Shown here: positions 26,973 through 39,109 of the stretch, in pieces
Numbering within the stretch: position 1 is the stretch's first letter
Layout: each line of letters opens with the position of its first letter
From: Edolisoma coerulescens
Lineage: Eukaryota > Chordata > Aves > Passeriformes > Campephagidae
Assembly (NCBI GenBank): GCA_013397115.1
Contig: VWZW01006868.1
Span: 1,216,503-1,280,502, forward strand
Direction of reading: 5' to 3'
Length of the DNA stretch: 64,000 bases
The notes under the pieces: generated by a model
Databases searched by the model: none
Told to the model about the DNA's origin: nothing
The model's input: only the letters and a program-made list of their open reading frames with translations
Position numbers and translations under genes: made by a program

Positions 26973-27870
26973 ATTTCTTACTATCAAATTTGCTTTCTCT
27001 ACAGCTGAGGTGAAGTGTCTGTCTTGTGAATTTTGACACTGGGTTTCTGTGGCAAGAACATAAGCTTCAAGATCACTTCTTTCTTCCAAAGTATTGTGTT
27101 TTTTCAACTTATCACCACTAGGTTAATGTTTTGAAAAATCTTAGAAACACACAATGTTGCAATAAGAGGTTTAATATGATAGTTATATACAGAGTCTTTA
27201 GTGTATTTACTCCAAAAAGAATGACAAAGGAATCAGAAATATTTATTAGAAGTCAGTCTACACAACCGAAGTACAGATGAGGACATGTAAAAGAGCTTGA
27301 TGGAGATGGAAAATGGAAATTTTACCTTCAAAGATCCTTTGAGATGGAACACAAAACAAAGGACTATTAAACATATTGCAGTGATCAGAGAGACGATGTC
27401 CCCATTACATTTATCTATTCTCTGATCTGATGTGCTCAGTCCAGAAGAGATTTGTGTTTGATGACAACAGCCAGTGCTAATGATGTCATACTAGAGTAAT
27501 TTCTGTATTAAAAAGTACCTTGAAATTACAGTGGGGATTTAAAATGAGTTTTTTAGCAGGACTACTGTAAGGAATGGAGGCACTATTGCTTTGGTCATTC
27601 CCTAGGCAAGGAAAGGGCACGGCACTCCCAGGCCCATGCTGCAGACCTGACTGTGACCCTTCCTCCAGTTAGCTTTTCAGTCTTAGAAATCCTACCACAT
27701 ACCACTTAACTGGCAGAAGCTGGAATTACCAAGGATTGAATGTAATTGCCTGCTGCTGTTTTCTGTCCCCCTCTCATTACAAAATAGACAAATTATGTCT
27801 GCAACTTGAAGATACACGATATGAGTGCAAGACAGTGACAATGTTTCAGTTGGTACTTGACTTACTGAAG

Positions 27871-27908
27871 TTTTCTTTCTTGCTTGCTTTTCATTCTTTC
27901 TTTCTTTG
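27871..27908. repeat. Degenerate (TTTC/TTGC)n tract
   Basis: TTTTCTTTCTTGCTTGC followed by CATTCTTTCTTTCTTTGCC, an impure pyrimidine microsatellite. Confidence 0.75.
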
Positions 27909-28534
27909 CCTCCTTTTATTTATTAATTCCCTTCTGTCTGTACACCTTGATTATTTAAAAGATATGCAAAATGAAAGCCTTGAGCACTAAATGATGCATG
28001 AAAAAGAAATTAAAATATACTTGCCTTCTGTGGGGTGCTATGCAATCACTGCTCTGACGAATACTTCGTGTGTGTATCTGCAATATTAAGCTCAAATCCA
28101 TGCAGAAAGAACACAACTGTAAATAGTTTCTCCTCCCTCACAGTTTCTCCTGTCTCACAGACAGCCAGTCTCAGAGCTCACTCTGAACTGCTCCAAGCAA
28201 CGGGGCAGTGTGTAAGGCCAAAATGCCTTCACTTTGGTGGGAATAAGTACATAAATCTGAGATCCTTCTACAGGTAAAGAAGGCAGTGACACTTCCTTCC
28301 TCCTGGTTAAACATTCTTAGAAGTACTTTTCCTGCTTGTATTTTGAATTTGGTTCCATTTCTAGCAAATACTTGAAACATTCACATTCACTCTCTTCCAA
28401 CTGAAGAGTGACACAGACAAGTTGTTTGGCTAGCCTGCAAAAAGGGACCTTTTACACATTCGTCTCTTGTTGCATCCATCCATGACTATCTGACCTGTTT
28501 GATGAGCACGAAGGAAAAAAAAAGACTAGGACTC

Positions 28535-28556
28535 TTTTTTCTTTTTTTTTTTTTTT
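28535..28556. repeat. Poly-T tract with one C
   Basis: Six T, one C, then 15 T. No retrocopy body was recognised next to it. Confidence 0.8.
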
Positions 28557-29396
28557 GGAAATGCTATTAGCATACCAGCATTTACTAGTCTTGATTCTGA
28601 CTGCAGTCAGAACTATATAATTATATGTTATTACAGCTCTAATGACTTCTATAAATTCTCTAACAGATGTGGAAATCTATATTTCTCCCTGTCTTCCTTA
28701 GTTTAATGTGATGGCGTTTCTTGTACTAAAACTGAATTTAATCCAGGATAGTAAGAATCATAAGTAAATATTTAAAAGTTTATGTGTGACACCACAAAAA
28801 ATTTTCAAAAAAAAGAGAAAATATTATATCTTTATTCAAACAATAACTTTTCAATCCATGTGTTTGTTTGCTTCTCAGCATTCAGCAGAACACAGCCTAC
28901 TTTTTAGAACACGTTCATTCTGTGCTTCTCACTTCAGCTTCAACCTGAAGTACAAAATACCAGAGGTTTTTTACATTTGTCATTTGCTAACTAGACCAGC
29001 AGAAGCAGAATGCATTAGTAATCTGGTGACATCCACACACCCATCAGCAGGTCTGAAAGGCTTTGATAAACTTTTACAATGGGCTTCCCAAAGATGTAAT
29101 AAACATGACCTTTAGAAATCCAAGTATATCTCAAATATGCAACATCCATTACAGGCACTTGATAAATTACAGTCAATTTGTAACAAGTACTTAGAGAAAC
29201 ATAATAACGTATGTGTGAGGGAAAACAACACACTTTGCTTGTAAACACAGAGAAAGCACAGAAATAACCTCTCTGGGGTGATATTCAGATAGTGTTATTT
29301 GTGTTCATACAGTGAGACATGAGGGATGATGGATTACAAAAAACGATATTCAGGTAATATATTATTGTCATGAGAGAAGAAGGTGGGGGAAGGGGT

Positions 29397-29434
29397 GTTG
29401 GTTTTTGTTGTTTGTTGCTGTTGTTGTTGGTTTT
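29397..29434. repeat. (GTT)n-rich tract flanked by G-run and C-run
   Basis: Irregular GTT units lie between GGGGGAAGGGG on the left and TTTTCCCC on the right. The flanks could pair (GGGGAA/TTCCCC). Confidence 0.65.
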
Positions 29435-30587
29435 CCCCAGAATTACCTCTTAAAACAAATGCTGAGAGTTCAGTACATTCATAAACAATGTGTCTGTGTA
29501 GCACAGCCTGTATTTCTGAAGGTCTTGACAGGAATTTCTTTAAATATGCAATAGAGCGTTCATTTCTGGAATTATAAGTACACTGAAAAATCCTTCTGGG
29601 AGAAAAAGAAAACAGTGGTCCACAAAGCTCCTCTTGCTATGTGAAAATAAAAGCATCTGGTAGTATAATGAGTGTGTTGTTGACTCAGTGCAGTCGATCA
29701 TCTCTGTTTTCACAAGCTCATGTACTCCAGTCAGTGGAAATCACTGCAGGAAGTACCTGGGGATGCAATGACAATTTGTCCACTCAAAATGTGTATTTTA
29801 TTCAATAAAAGGTAAATGTTATGAGAAAGTACTGGAACCCTGGCTAGCAAGTTTGTCTAAAAGAAACTCAGGTTTTAAGTAACTTTGAAAGTGGGAATAA
29901 CTGGTATCATCACTACTATTCCTATTGATAGAAAACAGAGAAGCTGAGCTCTGTATGTTTTAAAAATAAGTAAATGAATGGAAAAGTGAAAGGATGAAGG
30001 ACGTAAGTCAGATGAGTCACCTTTAACCCACACCTTGAACTCCTTATGGAAAGGTGTAATCATGGGAACAGATGAACATCCTTATCAGCTGAGATGTAAT
30101 TTACCTTTTTCTTCTAATTTAGTGTAACTAGGTAACAGCTGCTTGTATTCACAACCTAAAGATATCTCCAGTCTGAAAGGTTATTTAAATATTGTGATAT
30201 GATTATAATTTTCTTACCAATTATTTTCAGGTCAAAACCTCTTGGATTTAAACTAGAAATAAGGCTTTTTGAATTACCAGCTATGCAGATACATTCCCGA
30301 ATATGCAAGTCAGCCTGCTCCTCTCTTCCTCATCTCTTTAATCTATTTTTTTTCCTTCCCTTACTTACTACCTTTTGCAGGCATTGTAACAGTACCTTAT
30401 CCTGAAATAAATTTGAGGGGCCTAGAATGGAACCTTGTGGCTTTGCCTGAATTGTCTGAATCTTTACTGCCAGCAGAAGTGACATGTAGCCAAAATTATC
30501 TCAGAAAAGTCATCAGAGGTGACATAAACACAAAGGTCAGGCCTGTTGTAGAAGATTTACTTTCCTGTAGTGTATATGGAAGCAGAA

Positions 30588-30657
30588 TCTGCTTTAGGAG
30601 GAGCTTGAACCAGACGACCTCCAGAACTCCCTTCCAACCCCAACCATTCTGTGTTTC
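30588..30657 (+). mobile_element. CR1 LINE 3' scrap, plus orientation
   Basis: GGAGCTTGAACCAGACGACC, then TCCAGAACTCCCTTCCAACC and CCAACCATTCTGTG: a 70-bp CR1 terminal piece. It forms the end of a longer chance open frame on the plus strand. Confidence 0.85.
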
Positions 30658-30727
30658 TTGGAACAAAAGATAAAAAAGGCAAACAATTAAACTAAAAAAG
30701 AGTACATTTAGATTGGATGCAAGGATG

Positions 30728-30918
30728 AAATTTTTTTTACAGTGAGAGTGGTGAGACATTGACAGTTTGCCCAGAGAAACTGTGGATGCTCTATGACTTG
30801 AAGTGAGGTTGGGTGGGCTTTGAGCAACCTAGTTGGGTTGAAGATGTCCCTGCCTAGGAGGTTGGCCTAGACAATCTCAGACGCTCCCTTAGAACCCAAA
30901 CCATTCCACAGTTCTGTT
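30728..30918 (+). mobile_element. CR1 LINE 3' fragment, plus orientation
   Basis: CR1 landmarks in order: GAGAGTGGTGAGACATTG, TTTGCCCAGAGAAACTGTGG, GGTTGGGTGGGCTTTGAGCA, GTTGAAGATGTCCCTGCC and GAACCCAAACCATTCCACAG. A short stretch between TGCTC and TATGAC is missing relative to the usual element. It lies 70 bp after another CR1 end in the same orientation. Confidence 0.88.
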
Positions 30919-32361
30919 ATAAAGTGGGGTTTATAAGGACCCCAAAATTCCCCCAAATGTTGTCTCTGCAAACACTATGTTTGATTTTTATGTAATTTTA
31001 GTTTTACCATCTATCTATACCCACATTTACCCTTGCATACATGCCAACATTGATTCAGAATGCAAAGAAAGCTAAGCATAAACTTTTCTGGATCCTAGCC
31101 ATAACTCTTTTAGATAACTACATGAAAATGAGACTTTCTGATAAAGGCTCTTGGATCAATTGAGGGAAAAAAATGTTCTCCTTGCCAGCTCTCAAAGTGG
31201 AGCTTTTACCTACAGTTGTAATAATTTTTTTTATAAGTTCAAGCCCTAATGGCCATGAGGATGAAGCTGTGAGGATACTCTAAGGTGTTTACCAAGCTCT
31301 GGAGACCCTGTCTTTGGAGAGCTGCTGTTCTGTACAGGAGTATGTGGTCCACTAGCTCTTCTCCACCCACAACAGTCAGGTCTAAAACTTTTATGAAGCC
31401 TTAAACCTTAAAGCAAACTATAGATATTGTACTGAAAACTGCTGTCCCCACGTTAACAGTCATATTTGCCTTGTGTAAAACATCAAGCAGGACATTTTAA
31501 TGTGTTGATACCAAAATGAGCCGTAGTATGGCAGACAGGAAAATGTTAACATATGCTGAAATAGAAGGGGTTTTTTAAAATAGAAGTTTATTGGTAGAAG
31601 ATAATCCAATATTTGCAATTGTCATGTTCTGGAATGGAAAGGTACATATTTTTCATAAGGGAAATAATTAGAAAGCCCAAAATAAACAGCAAGTTGATTA
31701 AAAAAGTGGTGAGAGATGGAAACAAACAGCAAAAATCAACCACTATATGCACAAGATGTAAGCAAATAATGAAATCTACATTATCTCCTAAAAAATCAGT
31801 CTATAAATGTTTGCATTTGGGGGAGGTTAATTCCCACCTTACCTAAGCATCTCTTGAAAGTCATGCTGTAACTGTTGATGCGTAGCACAGGGAAAAATAT
31901 CTCAGTGTTTTGTGTTATTTTGGTTTTGATGGGATCTATGTAACCTAGAGCACTTGGAGAATCCATTTTTATTTCTAAAATTCCTGAAACCTGGAGGAAA
32001 GTCTTATCTTACTTGTGTGGGGAACACATCCCTGCTATTACTTATACTACTTCTATAAATACAATATCCATCAGTACCTAGGAGTGCCAGCTTCATTTTT
32101 TGGTACTTTTCAGAAGATGTGGGAAATCCTCTTTGACCCCAGAGCCTATTCAAAATGTACACCATGGTAAAAGAACAGGAGAAGATATCTAAATTCTGAT
32201 AAACTACATGTCGTAAGTTCCAGTTGAAGTACCACTCTAGGGCATAGGTCACTAACAAGAGACACTACTCCCTCTTCCCAGACCTTTGCATCACCAATCT
32301 CATGATGCTTTGCCTTCGTATATATTCCTTTACAGTAAAACAAACTCTAGCCTGTAATATG
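30919..32361. other. AT-rich unique DNA, nothing identified
   Basis: No repeat family, RNA gene or exon recognised. Confidence 0.6.
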
Positions 32362-33568
32362 TCACAGAATCGTTTAGGTTGGAAAAGACTTCCAAGATCT
32401 ATTGAACCAAATTGTTAACTCAGCACTGTCAAGACCACCACTAAATCATGTCCCTGAGTGTCACATCCAGCCACCTCTTGGACACACTCTTGAAGTGTCT
32501 CAACCTCTTCCCTGGGCAACCTGTTCCAATGCTTGACAACCCTTTCAGGGAACAAGTATTTCCTATTATCCAATCTAAAGTTCACCTGGTGCAGCTTGAG
32601 GCCATTTCCTCTTGTCCTGTCCCTTGATACGTGGGAGAAGAGACCACCCCTACCTCACTACAACCTCCTTTCAGGTTATTGTAGAGGTTGTTAAGGCCCC
32701 CTGAGCCTCCTTTTCTCCAGGCTAAACCGCCCCCAAGTCCCTCGGCTTCTCCTCATCAGACTTGTGCTCCAGACCCTTCACCAGCTCCATTGCCCTCCTC
32801 TGGACTCACTCCAGCACCTCAGTGTCTTTCTCGTAGAGAAGGGCCCAAAACTGAGCACAGGATTTGAGGTGCAGCCTCAAGAGTGCTGAGTACAAAGAGA
32901 TGGTCTCTGCCCCGGTCCAGATGGCCGCACTGTTTCAGGCCAGGATGCCACTGGCCTTCTTGGCCCCCTGGGCAGCCTTCCAGCTCATAATCAGTCAGCT
33001 GTTGACCAGCATCCCCAGGCCATTTTCCACTGGGCAGCTTTTCAGCCACTCTTCCCCAAGCCTGGAATATTTCATGGGGTTGTGATCCAAGTGCAGGTCC
33101 AAGTACTGAACCTTACACAATTGGCCTTGGCCCATCAATCCAGCCTGTGCAGTTCCCTCTTCAGAGCCTTCCTGCCCTACAGCAGATCAACACTCCTGCC
33201 CAGTGTGGGGTTGTCTGCAAACTGACGGAGGGTGCTCTCAATCCCCTTGTCCAGATCATTGATAAAGATGTTATACAGGACTGGCCCCAGTGCTGAGCCC
33301 TGGTGACCGGCCCCGGATGGATGTGACTCCATTCCCCACCCATCTCTGGGACCTGCCATCCAGCTATTTTCTTACCCAGTGAACAGTGCACACAACCAAG
33401 CCATGAGCAGCCAGGTTCTCCAGGAGAACGCTGTGGGATGTGGGACTTCTAAATGCTTTACTAAAGGCCAGTCAGGCAACATCCACAGCCTCTTCCTCAT
33501 TCACCAAGTGTCACCATATCATAGAAGGAGACCTGTTAAGTCATGAAGGACCTGCCTTTCATAAACTT
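32362..33568 (-). mobile_element. CR1 LINE, longest copy in window (about 1.2 kb), minus orientation
   Basis: The element's 3' end is at 32,362 (reversed tail TCACAGAATCGTTTAGGTTG). The copy continues through the usual GCTTGAGGCCATTTCCTCTT block (about 32,595), the TGGACTCACTCCAGCACCTC block (about 32,800) and into the reverse-transcriptase coding part of ORF2. Similarity fades near the CTGCCTTTCATAAAC segment at 33,568, where the copy is 5'-truncated. It is a dead copy: coding is broken by several stops and only a short RT segment stays open (33,177-33,359). Confidence 0.95.
33177..33359 (-). pseudogene. CR1 ORF2 reverse-transcriptase remnant, catalytic Asp lost
   Basis: The 60-residue open segment lies inside the CR1 copy at 32,362-33,568. 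In it I can read the LINE RT landmarks [20 protein letters not shown] (residues 23-42) and, five residues later, the catalytic box, which reads FADN at residues 47-50 (33,210-33,221) instead of the FADD expected in active CR1. The second aspartate, one of the metal-binding residues, is therefore replaced. CR1 RT copies element RNA into genomic DNA at the target site in the nucleus. This piece has lost the endonuclease and most of the RT, so it cannot be functional. The initiator methionine is fortuitous; the frame is just the longest unbroken piece. Confidence 0.88.
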
Positions 33569-34419
33569 TCTTAAGTTTCACACTGGATGCTTTGAAAACT
33601 TAAGCATAAATATCCAAGTGCAGGAATAATAAAGATATTTATCTTAACATCAATAAACATTAAGAAAATATTATGAGATAGCATACTTCAAAATTGTCTG
33701 TACAATACCTTTTAAAAGATATATGATTGCATGCCTTTTAAAGAAAAGTAAAGCTGAAGCCCTTTGCTGTCCATGAAACCCAGCATGTGTTCTAAATCAG
33801 TCGCTAAATATTGATCAAATTTTACATGACCTCTTAGATAACGTAAGATAAATATGCATATTCCTGGACAGCAAAAACTACTAAGCAGCTTTACAATAAA
33901 TTTGGAACCAATGAAGCATCATGATTCATTATTATTTTAGTGCATGTAGCTAGAATTTCTCTGTTACAGCATAGATATCTTGACCTGTTCTGCTTTTTTT
34001 TTTGCTATAAATTTTCATTAAAAACTCAACTGTAAACACATGCTGTAGAATAAAAATACTATGGAGGCATTTTTTAAGACCCCTTCCATTTTCTTATTTG
34101 AAATTTTAAATGAGCATATTTGAATGCTTGAGCAACTCAATAAAATGTGTTTGATTTTTTAAAATATATTTTCCTATTTTCAAAAGTACCAATAATAAAA
34201 CATTAGTAAAAACATACATGAAAACATCCTCTTTCTTCAAATATTACTCTTTGCATTGTTAGTACCTAAGGTGCACCGTAATGACAGGCTCTCTACAAAC
34301 AGTTTGTCCTCATCCTCAGATATCTTTCAGTCTGAGCATCACCAATTTAGGCCTACATAAAAGAAACCTAACTTGCACTGAATTTCAATTAAGCTGTTTT
34401 GTGAACTCAGCCTACAATA

Positions 34420-34440
34420 AAAACAAACAAACAAACAAAC
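34420..34440. repeat. (AAAC)n microsatellite
   Basis: About five AAAC units. Confidence 0.85.
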
Positions 34441-36717
34441 TCTCTGCCATACTGTTGCACTAATGCTTGCAACCCAGTTAAATTACTGGGAGGAAGGAAC
34501 TATCTTTTTTGTTTCTTGTCTTTATATTTTTCTTTTACCATTGATGAAAGTTAAACAGAAGCTGACTGAATACAAAACCTGAATATTGTACTCCTTCTGC
34601 ATGAAAAAAGAAGTGAATTTCTCATTTTCTAAGTGCCATTAATTATCAAATATTATCAGATACAACAATAACTGTTAAAGCACCCAGACTGGAGGCACTG
34701 TCTGTGAGTCCTGCCATTAAACCTCTTTTGAAGGCCTTGAGTGTTTGCAAAGATACCAGGCCTTGGCCTTATAACCACTTATCCACATGAATAACCTCAG
34801 TTCCATGAGAGAACCTGATAAACTTGGCAGCATCATTAAAAACTCACAGAACTGGCACCAAGCCAATACATAAAAGCCAAGTTGATATTCATATGTTAAT
34901 AGTAATGATCCTCACTGTTTTTCAAAGACATCAATAAAAAGATGAATATGTTTACATAATCTATAAATAGATGCATGCAACAGACACTGGTTTTTGTTTT
35001 AATTAGAACAGCACTGTCTTTTCCGACATCATCTGCCATGCTAAAAGCGAGCTCCGGGGATTCCTGGGGATGCTCCTGCATGGGTGGGAGGAGGAGTGAG
35101 CCTGGTCTCCTTCCAGCTCAGATCACAGCAATGTTTGCCCTTAGCCCTTCCTCTCTCACACTGTCAAGTGGAGTGAAGAAGGCACACATAGCATGGTCCT
35201 CACTTCTTCACCTCCTGTTTTGGTTTCCACTACCTTGTTTCATGGCCTTACTATCTCTGTAAAGAGATTTATCTACATTTAAAACGCAATAGCAAATAAA
35301 GATATCTGTGTTACATCTGTAAGACTTATACATATGGCAAACCATTGCAGCACAGAGATGATAAAACCAGCAAGAACAACTAATTGCAGGTGTCATTAAA
35401 GATTTTTAGTAACAGGATAATGGTGGCTATTTCAATGCACAGAGAAAAAAAAATCATAGGAGATAAAATCAGGAAAATGGTACCTTTTTGAGGTCTGGAA
35501 ACAAAAGTTAAAATAAACTTTGTAGTTTTGCAGAACTTAAGTGCCCACTAATTTTCAAAGCTATCACTGAGGGAGATGTATTTCATTTCCCATTAGCTAT
35601 ACAAATAAAAATAAGACTTGTAAAATAATATATTTGAATCATTTTTGAGAGCATAAACAGACCACTTTAAACATAAAATGCGACTTCAGTAAGAACTACT
35701 TGAGAAAGTCTTTTACAAGCTCTTTCCAATCTGAATACAGAAAAAAAAATAAAACGTTCTCCATGATCAGATATTGCAAGTCACTTGCTCTGTTTCATGA
35801 TAGTAACAGGGAACCACCAAACATATCCCTATTCTTGACTAATCAAAATCAAAGTTAAAATGATCTGTCAAATTCTCACCCTAAGGCAGCAAAGTAAATA
35901 AAACAAGCTTAATCCAGTATACTAATTTACAGAGAAATGTTAGGATGATGATTTTTTTATAACTTTATTTATATCTCCATCCGACAAAAATGTTCTTCAT
36001 CTGCTTAACTCTAACCAACAAGAACGACTGAAGGCTTGAGTGAAGGCATTGAAGGACTTGAGCATGTGCTTTGTTGCATGAATGCCAGAGCACTTGGCAA
36101 CCTGTAGAATCATTCTTTCACATGTAAGAACAACAAAAAATCCCTTGTTCTACTCAACTGTTACAGCTAAAAATCAAAAAGAGTTAACTAGGAATTATGA
36201 ACCACGACAGGCTGACTAAATTCAGACTGCTACAGTGTTATCTTTTGTTTCAGGACTGCCATGGGATTCATCACCTCTTTCTAGATTGCTCATTGTGAAA
36301 CACAATAAATATTAATTGACCTTCTTCACAAATATTGATCAAGTAGAAACTTCTCTGAATGGCTATTAAATAGTTAAGGACAAATTCTATATTTCTGATT
36401 TATGAACCAGACCAAAATAACCTATTCATAAAAACAATTTTGAATATTTTGTGTAATACTCAAATACATCTTCACTCTTATTCTACAAGAGTTTCATGGA
36501 GTTCCTTACTTTCATATAAAATATTCTTTTAAAAAAATATTTCTTTTTGGTTACCATGAATTAGCATTCTTTAATTCATTAGAAGAGTTGTCATGGTTAA
36601 GATTCCTCTTTGGAAATATATCATACTGGGGATGTCAAGACTCTGACAGTACTAAGCAATATATCAAGACAATACAAAAAAGGTCAAGAGGTTATGATAC
36701 AGGTAAATTTACTTATT

Positions 36718-36752
36718 TTTGGCTAATGCAAACACAGTTTGGCTAATGCAAA
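36718..36752. repeat. Tandem duplication of an octamer-like motif
   Basis: TTTGGCTAATGCAAA occurs at 36,718-36,732 and again at 36,738-36,752, a 20-bp period. Each copy holds ATGCAAA, close to the POU octamer ATGCAAAT. Confidence 0.7.
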
Positions 36753-39109
36753 ATCTTCTTTAGAAACTAAACAAAAAGAAATACAGAAAGAATCAACCTT
36801 GCAGGTTTTTAAGCTCCTGGAGCTGTTCAACGTGGGTGCAAATTTCACTTCCAGCAAGAGGCCACGGAGCGTTAAACCCAGGCCTACTCACACAAGCTCC
36901 TGCCAGCTCCCTCCCCAGGCTGGGTGCATCCCTTTCCTGCTGCACTGCAGGGGAATTCAGGCTGCTCGGTAGCAGGCAGGAGCAGCATCCACCTCCTGGG
37001 TGTTTTCCTATGTTTTGGAAGAGTTTTATAGTCGTTGCTTTGGAGCTTGTTTAGTGAGACTAGAGGATGAGAGGAAAGCAATGAAAAACGGGCCAGAGAA
37101 ATGAAGTGAAACCCAGCAGACCACTCAACGGGAGAATCAGATGTTCCCTGCACACTGGGATTGAGGTGCCAAGGAGCTACTCTGTACTCAGGGCTCAATA
37201 GCTGTTATTAAGGCAATAATAAAGTCAGCCTTGTTTGACTACGCAGCTGCTGAAGTCTCCTCAAGTCGCCATCTTCCAGCTCCTAATCTAACATCTCCTC
37301 CCTTCAGTAAAGGAACGACCATCAACTAACCTTATCACGACAAATAACAGTTTAGTAGTGAACGGAATTTATGTCAATAAATTCTTATGCATGAAGTAGC
37401 ATTAAATTATAGTAACAGCATCTGGACTCTGATTTGCAATTACTGCAATTAAAATAACAGGGACAAGTGCTATTTGAAAAAAATATATATACGTTTAGAG
37501 AAGAAAATGTAAAATATAACACCTGCTTTGTGTTTTTACTATTAAGACACCATTTGCTATTAAGATAGCATTGACTATCAACTAGTTCTTAAATTCTACA
37601 GACCAATTTAGAACTCCAAATCTGAATTTGGTTATGAAAAGTATAATGTAATAAATGTAAACTCATTATATAATGGTGTACACATCTCCAAAATTTCTTA
37701 AGTCGTTGTAGATTCTAGTAAATGGTGCTGCTTTAAAAACGGTGAGAAACGAAAACAAGCAGATGCAATTTTGCTAGTAACATATTAATTGCAAATATCA
37801 TAGTTCAGTTGTACAGAATTTACAGCTGCCAAAATCCGTTGTCTTTGTAGTGCCATTACTCCAGTGTTGCAGGTCAAATCCAACAAACAGCTGTTCAATA
37901 TCTGAGGATATTACTAAATAATGCAATACTACACAAACAATGGGATATGTACTGAACCAGCCTCAGAGGAAAGCAGAACATGGGAAAACAATTACTTTTA
38001 ATCTTGTTATGGATTAAAGGGCTGTATTATATAATGCATTTCTTACAAAACCTGGCAAAATAGTGCTATGAAATGTGTAAATCTCCTCTTCCTATTTTCA
38101 CGGGTTTTTTTCTTTCTTTTCTTCTTGAGCCAAAGTGTCACTTCAGCTCTTTTAAAACTATTTGCAAAACTGGGTCAAATTCCTAAACCAAATTCTGCTT
38201 AAGAAAATTTGGTTGTCAGATTTACATACCATCTGAAGAAGCAGAAACCTCCTTTAACACAGAAGGGCAGCATGGGGAGGCTGGAATGTGCATGCCCACA
38301 GCTGATGTTTCTGTTTTTACAGCAGCAATGGCAGCTCTAGAAAAAAACTTCAGGCTGAGCACTTAAAAAATATTAGCCCACGTGGCAGTACTTCCCTGAA
38401 ATTTTATTTAATTTGTTGACAGATGGGTTTACAGGATTAAATGAATGGTAAAACACTTAGTAATTATTACTCATTTTCATTTTTTACTAGGAAGCTAATT
38501 TTTTCCATAAAGGTAAAGGTGCTTCTTCACTCAATTCACTTTATTTTACTGGCCCTTCATGCATCCACCAATATCCACATAAATTGCCTTCTTTTCACTT
38601 ATTCTGGTTTCATATCTTTGGGGTTTTCCCCCTTTTTTAACAGCAACAACGAAAAATAACCCCAAAAAACCAAAAAACAAACCAAACCCCTTCCATATTA
38701 TCAGGTAACTCCCGGCGAAGAGAGTGAAACAATAATTAGATCAAATCACGTGGCACCTAAGCCCTGATTTCTACACTGTGTAGTAGACTGCACTTCAGAA
38801 TAGGTTTTATCTCATACTTGGAACCAGCTCCAGGCTGCTTGGAGGTTCAGCCTGGGGCTTCGATCCACACATGCCTGATGGGGATTCAAACCCTCCTGCT
38901 GCAGAGGGGAAGGGAGCTGCCAACAGTGCTCTGTTCTACAGGGCCACCTGTTCCACATCATACCAAAGCTGCCCTGGGAACTGAACTGACATGTGGGAAG
39001 TGGGAACAACCAGGGGATTTCCTTCAAGACTGTGCTACTGCATCAAACCGAAGTGCTAAGGCAGACAGAGCCCACTGCAACTCATATAATTGACATTCAG
39101 CCTAATTGC

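Larger units (their letters stand above)
26973..30587. other. AT-rich unique DNA with simple repeats
   Basis: No gene recognised. It holds pyrimidine-rich, poly-T and GTT-rich tracts, listed separately. The 109-codon frame at 28,786-29,115 (plus) has no domain. Confidence 0.6.
33569..39109. other. AT-rich unique DNA, nothing identified
   Basis: About 5.5 kb. It includes slightly more GC-rich patches at 36,820-37,300 and 38,810-39,100 with short open frames, none showing a domain. No repeat family was recognised outside the simple repeats listed. Confidence 0.55.

Noticed and set aside
30269..30673. 134-codon plus-strand frame
   Set aside because: The last third is a CR1 scrap, the rest has no domain, and no splice or promoter context supports it.
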